Positions 26,122-34,846 of a stretch of DNA of 64,000 bases are shown here, in pieces. Numbering within the stretch: position 1 is the first letter of the stretch; each line of letters begins with the position of its first letter. Under the pieces are notes generated by a model. That model was given only the letters and a program-made list of their open reading frames with translations. It was not told the DNA's origin and did not search any database. This DNA is from Marisediminicola senii (GTDB lineage: Bacteria > Actinomycetota > Actinomycetes > Actinomycetales > Microbacteriaceae). Made by a program: the position numbers and the translations under genes. The DNA lies in NCBI RefSeq assembly GCF_011057645.1, contig NZ_JAALGE010000002.1:124001-188000 (forward strand), written 5' to 3'.

Positions 26122-27876
26122 TCAGCGGCCGAACTCGAAGTGCGCGCCGGGGATGGCCTCGAGAAGGGTGCGGGTGTATTCCTCCCGCGGGTTGTCGAAG
26201 ACCTCGTCGGTGGTGGCCCGCTCGACGATCTTGCCGCTCTGCATCACGCACACGGTGTCGGCGATGAGCCTGACCACCGCGAGGTCGTGCGTAATAAAGA
26301 GGTACGTGAGCTCGAGCTCGGCCTGCAGGTCGGTGAGCAGTTCGAGCACCTGGCCCTGCACGAGCACGTCGAGTGCGGAGACCGCCTCGTCGAGCACGAG
26401 CACGTCGGGCTTGAGGGCGAGTGCCCTGGCGATGGCGATGCGCTGCCGCTGGCCACCCGAGAGTTCGTTCGGGTAGCGGTTGACGGTGGATGCCGGCAGC
26501 GCGACTTGCTCGAGGAGCTCGTACACGCGTGCCGAGCGGGACTTCTTGTCGCCGATCCCGTGGGCCCTGAGCGGCTCGGAGATCGTGTTGCCGACGCTGT
26601 AGACCGGGTCGAGCGATCCGTACGGGTCCTGGAACACGGGCTGCACGCGGCGGCGGAACTTGAGCAGGTCGGCGCCCTTGAGCTTCGCGACATCCTGCCC
26701 ATCGAAGCGGATCGACCCCGACGTGATGGTCTCGAGCTGCAGCATGAGCTTGGCGACGGTGGACTTGCCGGAGCCGGACTCCCCCACGATCGCGGTCGTC
26801 GTGCCGCGCGGCATGGTGAACGAGACGCCGTCGACTGCCTTGAGCTCGTCGGTCTTGAATCCACCGCGGCGGATCCGGTAGATCTTGGTGATGTCGTCGA
26901 CGGTCACCAGGTTCTCGCTGGGGCCGCTGTCGCGCGCGTCGGCCTTGGCCATCATGCGGTCGTCGACCGAGCCGATCGACGCGATGTCGAGCTTCCTGGT
27001 GCTCTCGGGACGGCGGGCGGACTGGATGCGCCGGGAGGCAAGGTTCGGGGCCGCCGCCACCAGCTTCTGCGTGTAGGGGTGCAGCGGGTTGGCGAGGATG
27101 TCCACCGAACGGCCGGACTCCACGACCTTGCCCTTGTACATGACGACCAGCTGGTCGGCGCGCTCGACGGCGAGGCCGAGGTCGTGGGTGATGAACAGCA
27201 CCGAGGTGCCGTAGTCACGCGTGAGGGTCTCGATGTGGTCGAGGATCTTGCGCTGCACCGTCACGTCGAGCGCCGAGGTGGGCTCGTCTGCGATCAGCAG
27301 CTTGGGGCGCGACGACAGGCCGATGCCGATGAGCACGCGCTGGCGCATGCCCCCGGAGAACTGGTGCGGATACTGCTTGAGGCGCACCTCGGCGTCGGCG
27401 AGACCGGCCTGCTGCAGCACCTCGATGGTGCGCGCACGCGCGGCCTTACCCTTGGCGACACCGTTGGCCCTGATCGCCTCCTCGACCTGGAAACCGATGT
27501 TCCACACCGGGTTGAGGTTCGACATCGGGTCCTGTGGCACGTAGCCGATCAGGTTGCCGCGCACGGCCTGCATCTCCTTGGGCGCGAGCGTCGTGAGGTC
27601 GCGTCCCTCGAAGAGGATCTGGCCGCCGGTGACCTTGCCTGCACCGGGCAGCAGGTCGATGATGGCCTGCGCGGTCGTCGACTTGCCGGAACCGGACTCC
27701 CCCACGATGGCGAGGGTCTGGCCGGCCTCGAGGCGCATGCTGACGCCCTCGACGGCCGGAATGAAACCGCGCTGGGTCTTGAATCCGACCTCGAGGTTCT
27801 TGATCTCGAGGAGCGGTGCGGCCGCTGCGCGGTCGCTGGAGCTCTGCGGGGAGGTCATTGCCTGGTTTCCAATCAT
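26122..27876 (-). CDS. dipeptide/oligopeptide ABC transporter, fused double ATPase (DppD-DppF type)
   Basis: The 584-residue protein holds two complete ABC ATPases, at about 20-270 and 310-575. Each has Walker A GESGSGKST, a signature (FSGGMRQRV and LSGGQRQRI) and a Walker B (LLIADEPTSALD and VLVLDEAVSALD, the second with Ala in place of Pro). The halves match DppD and DppF/OppF, fused in one chain. ATG at 27876 overlaps the permease stop by four bases; ATG at 27858 is an alternative. It ends the operon. Confidence 0.9.
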   Translation of the reverse strand: MIGNQAMTSPQSSSDRAAAAPLLEIKNLEVGFKTQRGFIPAVEGVSMRLEAGQTLAIVGESGSGKSTTAQAIIDLLPGAGKVTGGQILFEGRDLTTLAPKEMQAVRGNLIGYVPQDPMSNLNPVWNIGFQVEEAIRANGVAKGKAARARTIEVLQQAGLADAEVRLKQYPHQFSGGMRQRVLIGIGLSSRPKLLIADEPTSALDVTVQRKILDHIETLTRDYGTSVLFITHDLGLAVERADQLVVMYKGKVVESGRSVDILANPLHPYTQKLVAAAPNLASRRIQSARRPESTRKLDIASIGSVDDRMMAKADARDSGPSENLVTVDDITKIYRIRRGGFKTDELKAVDGVSFTMPRGTTTAIVGESGSGKSTVAKLMLQLETITSGSIRFDGQDVAKLKGADLLKFRRRVQPVFQDPYGSLDPVYSVGNTISEPLRAHGIGDKKSRSARVYELLEQVALPASTVNRYPNELSGGQRQRIAIARALALKPDVLVLDEAVSALDVLVQGQVLELLTDLQAELELTYLFITHDLAVVRLIADTVCVMQSGKIVERATTDEVFDNPREEYTRTLLEAIPGAHFEFGR

Positions 27877-28823
27877 CGGCGGGCCCGCGCCTTCGGGTCG
27901 AGCGCGTCGCGCACGACGTCGCCCAGCATGAGGAATGACAGCACGGTGAGGGACAGCGCCGCGGCCGGGTAGAACAGCACCATCGGCGCCGTCTGCACCG
28001 ATGTGCGGGCCTGCCCGATGTCGTTGCCCCACGACATGATGTTCGGCGGCAGCCCGATTCCGAGGAACGACAGCGTCGCCTCGGCGACGATGAACGATCC
28101 GAGCGACGTCGTGGCGACGACGATGACCGGGGCGATGGCGTTGGGGAGCACGTGCCGGATGAGGATGCGGAACCGAGACACCCCGAGCGCGGTGGACGCC
28201 GTCACGTAGTCGGCGCTGCGGGCGGAGAGAACGGCGCCGCGCATGATGCGGGCGATCTGCGGCCACGCGAAGATCGCGAGTACCAGCGCGATGACGACGG
28301 GGGTGCGCTCCGGCAGCACGGAGATGAGCACGATGGCACCGAGCACGGTGGGGATGGCGAAGAAGATGTCGCCGACGCGCGAGACTACCGCGTCGAGGAA
28401 TCCGCCGTAGTAGCCGGCCAGGGCGCCGATGACGATGCCGAACGCCGTGACGAGCGCGGTGGCGAGCAGCCCGACCACGAGGGAGGCCTGCGCACCGAAT
28501 ATCACGCGCGCGAACACGTCGCAGCCCTGGCGGGTGAAGCCGAATGGATGCCCCGCTTCTGGCCCGCCGTTGCTGTTGGGCAGCAGGCACCCCGAGTTCG
28601 GGGCCTCTGCGGTGAACAGCCGGGGGAACACGGCGACGAGCACGATGACGAAGATCAGCGAGAGGGCGATCCAGAACATCGGCCGGGTGCGCATGGCATC
28701 CCACGCGTCGGCCCACGTGCTGCGCGCCTTATCGGTCTCGTCGAGGCTGTCGACGACGTGCACCGGGGTTGCCGACGCGTCGGCGACGAAGTGCTGCGAG
28801 GTCTCTGGCAGGTTATTTGACAT
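27873..28823 (-). CDS. peptide ABC transporter permease (DppC/OppC type)
   Basis: This 316-residue permease has six predicted membrane helices after a cytoplasmic N-terminal stretch of about 45 residues, including the OppC_N segment. It carries the EAA-type cytoplasmic loop with the ALGVSRFRILIRHVLPN segment near 190-205. It pairs with the upstream DppB-type permease, whose end it overlaps by 11 bases, to form the pore. The next gene starts inside its stop. Substrate is a peptide by family. Confidence 0.92.
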   Translation of the reverse strand: MSNNLPETSQHFVADASATPVHVVDSLDETDKARSTWADAWDAMRTRPMFWIALSLIFVIVLVAVFPRLFTAEAPNSGCLLPNSNGGPEAGHPFGFTRQGCDVFARVIFGAQASLVVGLLATALVTAFGIVIGALAGYYGGFLDAVVSRVGDIFFAIPTVLGAIVLISVLPERTPVVIALVLAIFAWPQIARIMRGAVLSARSADYVTASTALGVSRFRILIRHVLPNAIAPVIVVATTSLGSFIVAEATLSFLGIGLPPNIMSWGNDIGQARTSVQTAPMVLFYPAAALSLTVLSFLMLGDVVRDALDPKARARR

Positions 28824-29742
28824 AGCGGATCCTGGGGTCGAGCGTCGCGTAGAGCAGGTCTACGAGCAGGTTGGCGAGCATATAGATGATCACCATCACG
28901 GCGACGAAGGAGACCACGGTCGGCCCCTCGCCCAGGGTGATGGCACGGAACACGGTGCCACCCACCCCGTTGATGTTGAAGATTCCCTCGGTGACGATGG
29001 CGCCGACCATGAGCGAACCGATGTCGACACCGAGGAAGGTGACGACCGGGATGAGCGAGTTGCGCAGCACGTGCACGGTGACGACACGCGGCCGGGACAG
29101 GCCCTTGGCCGTCGCGGTGCGCACGAAGTCGGCGCCGACGTTGTCGGCGACGCTCGCCCTGGTGAGCCTGACGATGTAGGCGAACGACACCGAGGCGAGC
29201 ACGATGGCCGGCAGGATCAGGTCCTGGATGGGCGCGCCCGGTCCGACCGTGGTGCGGAACAGCCCCAGTTGGATGGCGAAGACGTACTGCAGGATGAAGC
29301 CGAGCACGAAGGTCGGCACCGAGATGAGCAGCAGGCTCACCACGAGGGCGCTCGCGTCGAAGAGCTTCCCCTTGCGGAGGCCCGCGATGAGCCCGACCAG
29401 GATCCCGGCGACGGCCTCGAAGAACAGGGCGAGCATCGCGAGGCGGAAGGTGATCGGGAACGCCTGGGCGAGCAGGTCTTCGACGGGGCGGCCGGAATAG
29501 GTGGTGCCCAGGTCGCCGGTGAGGATCCCGCCGACGTAGAGGAAGTACTGCACGATGAACGGCTCGTCGAGGTTGTACTCGGCCCGAATCGCGGCAATCA
29601 CGCTGTCCGGCGGAGGTCGTTCTCCGAAGAGGGCGGCGATGGGGTCTCCCGGGAGGGAGAACACCATGAAGTAGATGAGGAACGTTGCCCCGAAGAAGAC
29701 GGGGATCAGCTGGAGGAGTCGCCTCCCGACGTATCCGAGCAT
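28813..29742 (-). CDS. peptide ABC transporter permease (DppB/OppB type)
   Basis: The 309-residue permease opens MLGYVGRRLLQLIPVFFGATFLIYFM, the typical first helix of DppB/OppB proteins. It then has a large periplasmic loop (about 35-95) and five further helices, with the EAA loop near 200-220 (TATAKGLSRPRVVTVHVLRN). It starts 164 bases after dppA, a gap that contains a strong hairpin. Together with the other three genes it makes a complete ABC importer. Confidence 0.92.
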   Translation of the reverse strand: MLGYVGRRLLQLIPVFFGATFLIYFMVFSLPGDPIAALFGERPPPDSVIAAIRAEYNLDEPFIVQYFLYVGGILTGDLGTTYSGRPVEDLLAQAFPITFRLAMLALFFEAVAGILVGLIAGLRKGKLFDASALVVSLLLISVPTFVLGFILQYVFAIQLGLFRTTVGPGAPIQDLILPAIVLASVSFAYIVRLTRASVADNVGADFVRTATAKGLSRPRVVTVHVLRNSLIPVVTFLGVDIGSLMVGAIVTEGIFNINGVGGTVFRAITLGEGPTVVSFVAVMVIIYMLANLLVDLLYATLDPRIRYVK

Positions 29743-29840
29743 CAGTCGGCCGTACCGGAGTTCTGGAGCATGGAAATCGCAATCATTGGGAAATCAAGTC
29801 GTGGGGAGTCATTGCTTCGGGGTGTGGTGACCACGCGCCA

Positions 29841-29873
29841 GACGCCCGGGAGACTGGCGGCCTCCCGGGCGTC
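29841..29873 (-). terminator. intercistronic hairpin between the binding-protein and permease genes
   Basis: GACGCCCGGGAG (29841-29852) pairs with CTCCCGGGCGTC (29862-29873), a 12-base perfect stem with a 9-base loop and no T-run. It sits just after the binding-protein stop. Such hairpins commonly terminate partially or protect the upstream message, giving more binding protein than permease. Confidence 0.7.
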
Positions 29874-29906
29874 GGCGGTGCTGGTCACCGACCAGCGTAA
29901 GGCTGA

Positions 29907-31562
29907 TTAGCCCTTGGTGATTTCGTAGTACAGCGGCACGGAGTCCCAACCGAAGGTGACGTTGTCGACGGTGTCAGCCGACACGCCGGTCACGTTCGAG
30001 TACCACAGCGGGATGGTGGGGAGGTCCTCGAGGAGGACTTCCTGTGCATCCTGGTAGACGGCGTTGGCGTCTTCGACGGTCGCGGCGGTCGATCCCTCGG
30101 CGAGCAGCGCGTCGAACTCTTCGCTGCTGTAGTCCTCGTAGTTGGAGCCTGCACCGGTCTGGTACAGCGGCGCGAGGAAGTTGTACAGCGACGGGTAGTC
30201 GGCCTGCCATCCGGCGCGGGTGGCACCGGTGAGGGCGTCGGAGTCACGGTCGCCGAGTGCTTCGGCGAAGGTGGCGTACGGCTTGCCCTGGGCGGAGATG
30301 CCGAGCGTGTTGCCGATGCTCTGCGTCACGGCGTCGACCCATGCCTGGTGTCCTCCGTCGGAGTTGTAGGCGATGTCGAACACGGTGTCGCCGTAGGGCG
30401 AGATCGCGTCGGCTTCTGCCCACAGTTCCTGGGCACGCTCCGCGTCGTATTCGAGCACGTCGGCACCCTCGAGGGAATCCGTGTAGCCGTCGATCACCGG
30501 GGAGGTGAAGTCGGTGGCCGGGGTGCGGGTTCCTTGGAAGATTACGTCGGTGATCTCTTCGCGGTTGATCGCGTGGGAGATCGCAGCGCGGCGCAGCTTG
30601 CCCTCTTCACCCGACCAGTGCTCGAGGTAGTAGGGCAGGTTCATGCCCTGGAAGATTGCGGCCGGCTGGTTGACCGCGCGGTCACCGAACTCGTCCTCGT
30701 AGGTCTCGAACGCGCTGTCCGGAACGGCGTCGAGCACGTCGAGGTTGCCACCCTGCACGTCGGCGTATGCGGCGTCCTGGCTGGCGTAGAACGTGATGGT
30801 CAGGCCATCGTTCTGCGGTTCGCGGGGGCCGTCGTAGTCGGGGTTGGTGACGAGGTCGATTCCAACGTCGTGCTGCCAGGCTCCCTCGCCGTCGAGCATG
30901 TACGGGCCGTTGCCGATCGGGTTCTCGCCGAAGGCTTCCATGTCCTCGAACGCGACCTCGGGCAGCGGGTAGTAGGCGGTGTAGCCCAGGCGCAGCGGCC
31001 AGTCGGCCTCGGGTGCCGACAGCTCCACGGTGAACGTGGTGTCGTCGACGACCGTCAGGCCGCTCATGGTCTCGGCGGTGGGCTCGGTGACGACGTTGCC
31101 CTCGTCGTCGAGCTCGGCCTGCACCTCGTCGTAGCCGACGATGTTGTCGAAGAAGTACGAGGCGCTCTGGGCGTTGGGGCCGTAGGCGCCGTAGTTCCAC
31201 GCGTCGACGAAGGAGTTCGAGGTCACCGGGGTTCCGTTGGTGAACTCGAGGCCATCGCGCAGGGTGACGGTCCAGATGGTCGAGTCGTCGGACTCGATGG
31301 ACTCGGCTGCGTCGTTCTCGATGGCGCCGTCGGCGTCGTAGGTGACCAGTCCGGCGAAGATGGAGGTCGTGATCTTGCCGCCGCCCGTCTCGGTGGTGTT
31401 GGTCGGGATGAGGGGGTTCTGCGGTTCGCTGCCGTTGGTGGTGATGATTCCATCGCCCGCCTGTGCAGCGTCGTCGTCTGCGCCTGCCGAGCATCCGGTC
31501 AACACGAGCGCCGAGGCGACGCCCATGCCGGCGAATGCCAGGCCGAGTCTGTTGCGTTTCAC
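29907..31562 (-). CDS. peptide ABC transporter substrate-binding lipoprotein (DppA/OppA type)
   Basis: This 551-residue SBP_bac_5 family lipoprotein has a basic start, a hydrophobic segment and a LTGCSAG lipobox near residue 23. It contains the family features GPYMLDGEG near 235 and a GWQADYPSLYNFL stretch near 470. It captures peptides outside the membrane for the DppBC-type permeases that follow. GTG at 31562 has an AGGAGG site six bases upstream, which settles the start. Its 5' region of about 265 bases to the next divergent gene holds its promoter. Confidence 0.92.
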   Translation of the reverse strand: MKRNRLGLAFAGMGVASALVLTGCSAGADDDAAQAGDGIITTNGSEPQNPLIPTNTTETGGGKITTSIFAGLVTYDADGAIENDAAESIESDDSTIWTVTLRDGLEFTNGTPVTSNSFVDAWNYGAYGPNAQSASYFFDNIVGYDEVQAELDDEGNVVTEPTAETMSGLTVVDDTTFTVELSAPEADWPLRLGYTAYYPLPEVAFEDMEAFGENPIGNGPYMLDGEGAWQHDVGIDLVTNPDYDGPREPQNDGLTITFYASQDAAYADVQGGNLDVLDAVPDSAFETYEDEFGDRAVNQPAAIFQGMNLPYYLEHWSGEEGKLRRAAISHAINREEITDVIFQGTRTPATDFTSPVIDGYTDSLEGADVLEYDAERAQELWAEADAISPYGDTVFDIAYNSDGGHQAWVDAVTQSIGNTLGISAQGKPYATFAEALGDRDSDALTGATRAGWQADYPSLYNFLAPLYQTGAGSNYEDYSSEEFDALLAEGSTAATVEDANAVYQDAQEVLLEDLPTIPLWYSNVTGVSADTVDNVTFGWDSVPLYYEITKG

Positions 31563-31827
31563 TGTTCCTCCTGTGCAAAGTGCGCGACGGCAGCACGAAA
31601 TGGACTGGGCCGCGCGTGGATGTAAGTACCCTAAGTGGGGGTTTTCGTGACGCAAAACTGAGGGAAGAAAAGTTACACAGCGGAAACCCTGACGTGGCTT
31701 TCGAGCGTCGTCTTCAAGAATGTTGCGTGAATGACCGGATATCTGCACGATTCGGTCGTTTGAGGGTCGCTCGGTAACTTCTCGGGCGGCTCCAATGTCC
31801 GGACTTCCCGAGATGCGGAGATCACCA

Positions 31828-32610
31828 GTGCCCAATCCACCCCTCGGTGCGGTGCCCTCCCGGGGACGGATCGGCGCGGAGATCGCCATCGTGCTGGGGC
31901 TCTCGCTCGGCGCGTCGGCCGTCTACTCGCTCATCTCGATCATCAACGCGGCGACCAGGGAAGAATCGATCGGGTCGCAGACGACGACCCTGAACCGGTC
32001 GCTCAGCCCCCGCCCGATCTTCGACCTGGTGTACCAGCTGCTCGCCATCGCGGTCGACCTGGTGCCGGTCGCCCTCGTGGTGTTCCTGCTCTGGAGTTCT
32101 GCGAGGCCACACCTCGCGCGCCTGGGCATCGACTTCTCGCGCACCGGCCGCGACCTGGCATCGGGAGCTGCCCTCGCGCTCGTCATCGGCGTACCCGGCA
32201 TCGTGCTCTACCTCGCGGGCCGCGCCCTCGACCTGGGGCTGAACGTGCAGGCTGCCGCCCTCGACGACCACTGGTGGACGGTGCCGGTGCTGCTGCTCTC
32301 GGCGGTGCGGGCGGGCGTGCTCGAAGAGGTGATCGTGATCGGCTACCTGTTCGCGCGCCTCACCGACCTCGGCTGGCGACCGTGGACCATCATCGTGGGC
32401 GCAGCCCTGCTGCGTGGCAGCTACCACCTCTACCAGGGGGTGCCCGCGTTCTTCGGCAACCTCGCGATGGGCATCCTGTTCGGCTGGCTCTACCGCCGCT
32501 ACGGCCGACTGCTCCCCCTGGTGTTCGCGCACATCCTCATCGACGCCGCGGTCTTCGTCGGGTACGGCTGGGCGGCGGCGACCTTCCCCGACGTGTTCGG
32601 CGCGTCGTAG
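31828..32610 (+). CDS. CPBP-family intramembrane metalloprotease
   Basis: The 260-residue product has about seven or eight membrane helices and the CPBP (Abi) motifs: EEVIVIGYLFARL (the EExxxR-type first motif, here near residue 163), a SYHLYQG segment with His near 195 and FAHILIDA near 228. These histidines and glutamates form the metal site of an intramembrane protease related to Rce1. Targets are unknown. GTG at 31828 has GGAG seven bases upstream; ATGs at 31795 and 31813 give longer products. Confidence 0.85.
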   Translation: MPNPPLGAVPSRGRIGAEIAIVLGLSLGASAVYSLISIINAATREESIGSQTTTLNRSLSPRPIFDLVYQLLAIAVDLVPVALVVFLLWSSARPHLARLGIDFSRTGRDLASGAALALVIGVPGIVLYLAGRALDLGLNVQAAALDDHWWTVPVLLLSAVRAGVLEEVIVIGYLFARLTDLGWRPWTIIVGAALLRGSYHLYQGVPAFFGNLAMGILFGWLYRRYGRLLPLVFAHILIDAAVFVGYGWAAATFPDVFGAS

Positions 32611-32746
32611 CGCCCGTTCACGGCGCGCAGTCTCGTGAAACACGCCCGAGCGTGGCGCTGGCGATCGATCCTGAGAGGCCCTTATGATTGGCGCGCCGCA
32701 CACCGCCGTGCGCACGCCTACGGGTGAACCCATCTGAGGGGGATTT

Positions 32747-33103
32747 GTGAGCAACGCTGCACCGCATTCCACGCCCGCCACACCGGTCATCGATTATCAA
32801 CAGGTCGAGAGCAAACCGAACTTCGTCGCCCTCAAGAAGAAGCACCGGAGTTTCGTTTTCCCGGTCGCCATCGGCTTCCTCGCCTGGTATTTCGCCTACG
32901 TCCTGCTCGCGGACTACGCCCACGAGTTCATGGCCACCCCCGTGATCGGCAACATCAACATCGGCCTGCTGCTCGGGCTCGGCCAGTTCGTGTCGACCTT
33001 CGCGATCACCACGTGGTATGTGTCGTACGCGAACCGCACCCTCGACCCGATCGCCGCCGAGATCCGCGGCGAGCTCGAGACCATTGAGGCGGCCCACAAG
33101 TGA
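32747..33103 (+). CDS. DUF485 membrane protein, partner of the acetate symporter
   Basis: The 118-residue protein has a hydrophilic N-terminus and two membrane helices (about 44-63 and 78-98), with the KKKHRSFVFP entry motif and the FVSTFAITTWYVSYANR end that typify DUF485. Such proteins are nearly always encoded just before ActP/MctC-type symporters. It starts with GTG after a GAGGGGGA site and overlaps the symporter gene by four bases (GTGA), so the two are coupled. Its molecular role is unknown. Confidence 0.9.
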   Translation: MSNAAPHSTPATPVIDYQQVESKPNFVALKKKHRSFVFPVAIGFLAWYFAYVLLADYAHEFMATPVIGNINIGLLLGLGQFVSTFAITTWYVSYANRTLDPIAAEIRGELETIEAAHK

Positions 33104-34716
33104 GCGCGGGCGTCGTGCTCGCCGCGGCAGCGGACCCCGGGGTCGGCAACCCGGTCCTGAACATCTCGATCTTCGGGGCATTCGTCGCCGTCACGCTGAT
33201 CGTCGTGCTGCGGGCCAGCCGCAACAACAAGACGGCAGCCGACTACTACGCCGCCGGTCGCTCGTTCACCGGCCCCCAGAACGGTACGGCCATCGCGGGC
33301 GACTACTTGTCTGCGGCATCCTTCCTCGGAATCTGCGGCGCGATCGCCATCAACGGCTACGACGGATTCCTCTATTCGATCGGATTCCTCGTCGCGTGGC
33401 TGGTCGCGCTGCTGCTCGTCGCCGAGCTGATGCGCAACACCGGCAAGTTCACGATGGCCGACGTGCTGTCGTTCCGCCTCAAGCAGGGACCGGTGCGCCT
33501 CGCGGCCGCCACCACGACCCTCGCGGTGTGCTTCTTCTACCTGCTGGCGCAGATGGCCGGCGCCGGCGGGCTCGTCTCGCTGCTGCTGGGCATCAACGAC
33601 CGTGTCGGCCAATCCGTCGTGATCGCGGTGGTCGGCATCCTGATGATCATCTACGTGCTCGTCGGCGGAATGAAGGGCACCACCTGGGTGCAGATCATCA
33701 AGGCTGTGCTGCTCATCGCGGGCGCCGGCATCATGACCGTCTGGGTGCTCGCGATCCACGGCTTCAACCTGTCGACCCTGCTGGGAGCGGCCGCCGAGCT
33801 CGGCGGCGAAGGCGTGCTGAGCCCTGGCCTGCAGTACGGCCTGACCGACCTGTCGCGCCTCGACTTCATCTCGCTCGCACTCGCCCTGGTGCTCGGCACC
33901 GCGGGACTTCCGCACGTGCTGATGCGCTTCTACACGGTTCCGACCGCCAAGGAAGCCCGCCGCTCTGTGGTCTGGGCCATCTGGCTGATCGGCCTGTTCT
34001 ACCTGTTCACCCTCGTGCTCGGCTACGGCGCGGGAGCGCTGGTCGGTGCCGACACCATCCGGGCGGCCCCCGGTGGCGTCAACTCGGCGGCCCCGCTGCT
34101 GGCGTTCGAACTCGGCGGCCCGGTGCTGCTGAGCATCATCTCGGCGGTCGCGTTCGCGACGATCCTCGCGGTCGTCGCCGGGCTCACCATCACCGCGGCG
34201 GCCTCCTTCTCGCACGACGTGTACGCCAGCGTCATCAAGAAGGGCAAGCCCTCCCCCGGCATGGAGGTCAAGGTCGCACGCATCACCGTCGTGGTCATCG
34301 GCATCCTCGCCATCATCGGCGGCATCGGCGTGCAGGGGCAGAACATCGCCTTCCTGGTCGCGCTGGCCTTCGCCGTCGCCGCGTCGGCGAACCTGCCGAC
34401 GATCATCTACTCGCTGTTCTGGAAGCGCTTCAACACCCGGGGCGCCCTCTGGAGCATGTACGGCGGCCTCGGGTCGGCGATCTTCCTGATCGCGTTCTCG
34501 CCGGTCGTGTCAGGCAGCGAGACGGCGATGATCCAGGGGGCCGACTTCTCGTGGTTCCCACTGAACAACCCCGGCATCGTGTCGATCCCGCTCGGCTTCA
34601 TCCTCGGCTGGCTGGGCAGCATCTCGCAGCGCACGCTGGAGAACCCGGTGATCGCCGCCGAGATGGAGGTGCGCTCGCTCACCGGGCACGGAGCCGAGAA
34701 GGCCACCGACCACTGA
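33100..34716 (+). CDS. sodium:solute symporter, acetate/monocarboxylate type (ActP/MctC)
   Basis: This 538-residue SSS-family transporter has about 13 membrane helices. The characteristic stretches are RNNKTAADYYAAGRSFTGPQNG near 40-60 followed by GDYLSAASFLG, GLPHVLMRFYTVPTAKEARRS near 270, and a C-terminal WKRFNTRGALWSMYGG. These fit the acetate/pyruvate/propionate branch. The exact substrate is inferred from family and from the DUF485 partner, and confidence in acetate specificity is moderate. A terminator hairpin follows. Confidence 0.92.
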   Translation: MSAGVVLAAAADPGVGNPVLNISIFGAFVAVTLIVVLRASRNNKTAADYYAAGRSFTGPQNGTAIAGDYLSAASFLGICGAIAINGYDGFLYSIGFLVAWLVALLLVAELMRNTGKFTMADVLSFRLKQGPVRLAAATTTLAVCFFYLLAQMAGAGGLVSLLLGINDRVGQSVVIAVVGILMIIYVLVGGMKGTTWVQIIKAVLLIAGAGIMTVWVLAIHGFNLSTLLGAAAELGGEGVLSPGLQYGLTDLSRLDFISLALALVLGTAGLPHVLMRFYTVPTAKEARRSVVWAIWLIGLFYLFTLVLGYGAGALVGADTIRAAPGGVNSAAPLLAFELGGPVLLSIISAVAFATILAVVAGLTITAAASFSHDVYASVIKKGKPSPGMEVKVARITVVVIGILAIIGGIGVQGQNIAFLVALAFAVAASANLPTIIYSLFWKRFNTRGALWSMYGGLGSAIFLIAFSPVVSGSETAMIQGADFSWFPLNNPGIVSIPLGFILGWLGSISQRTLENPVIAAEMEVRSLTGHGAEKATDH

Positions 34717-34740
34717 TTCGATAGCGCTGCATCCACTACA

Positions 34741-34776
34741 GAGGGGCCGCCCGATCACCCGATCGGACGGCCCTTC
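34741..34776. terminator. bidirectional terminator between the symporter and gcvP
   Basis: GGGCCG..CCGATC at 34744-34756 pairs with GATCGG..CGGCCC at 34761-34773 around an ACCC loop with one mismatch, and outer bases extend the stem. It sits between convergent genes. Confidence 0.75.
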
Positions 34777-34798
34777 CGCAGTTCACCGTGCTGCCAGC

Positions 34799-34846
34799 GC
34801 TACTCGAATGCCAGTGCTACTCGAATGCCGGTGCTACTCGAAGGCC
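34799..34846. repeat. tandem 17-base repeat at the 3' end of gcvP
   Basis: Units at 34799-34815 and 34816-34832 differ by one base, and a third partial unit (34833-34846) contains the gcvP stop codon. The array is thus a local duplication of the gene's last codons plus stop. Confidence 0.8.
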
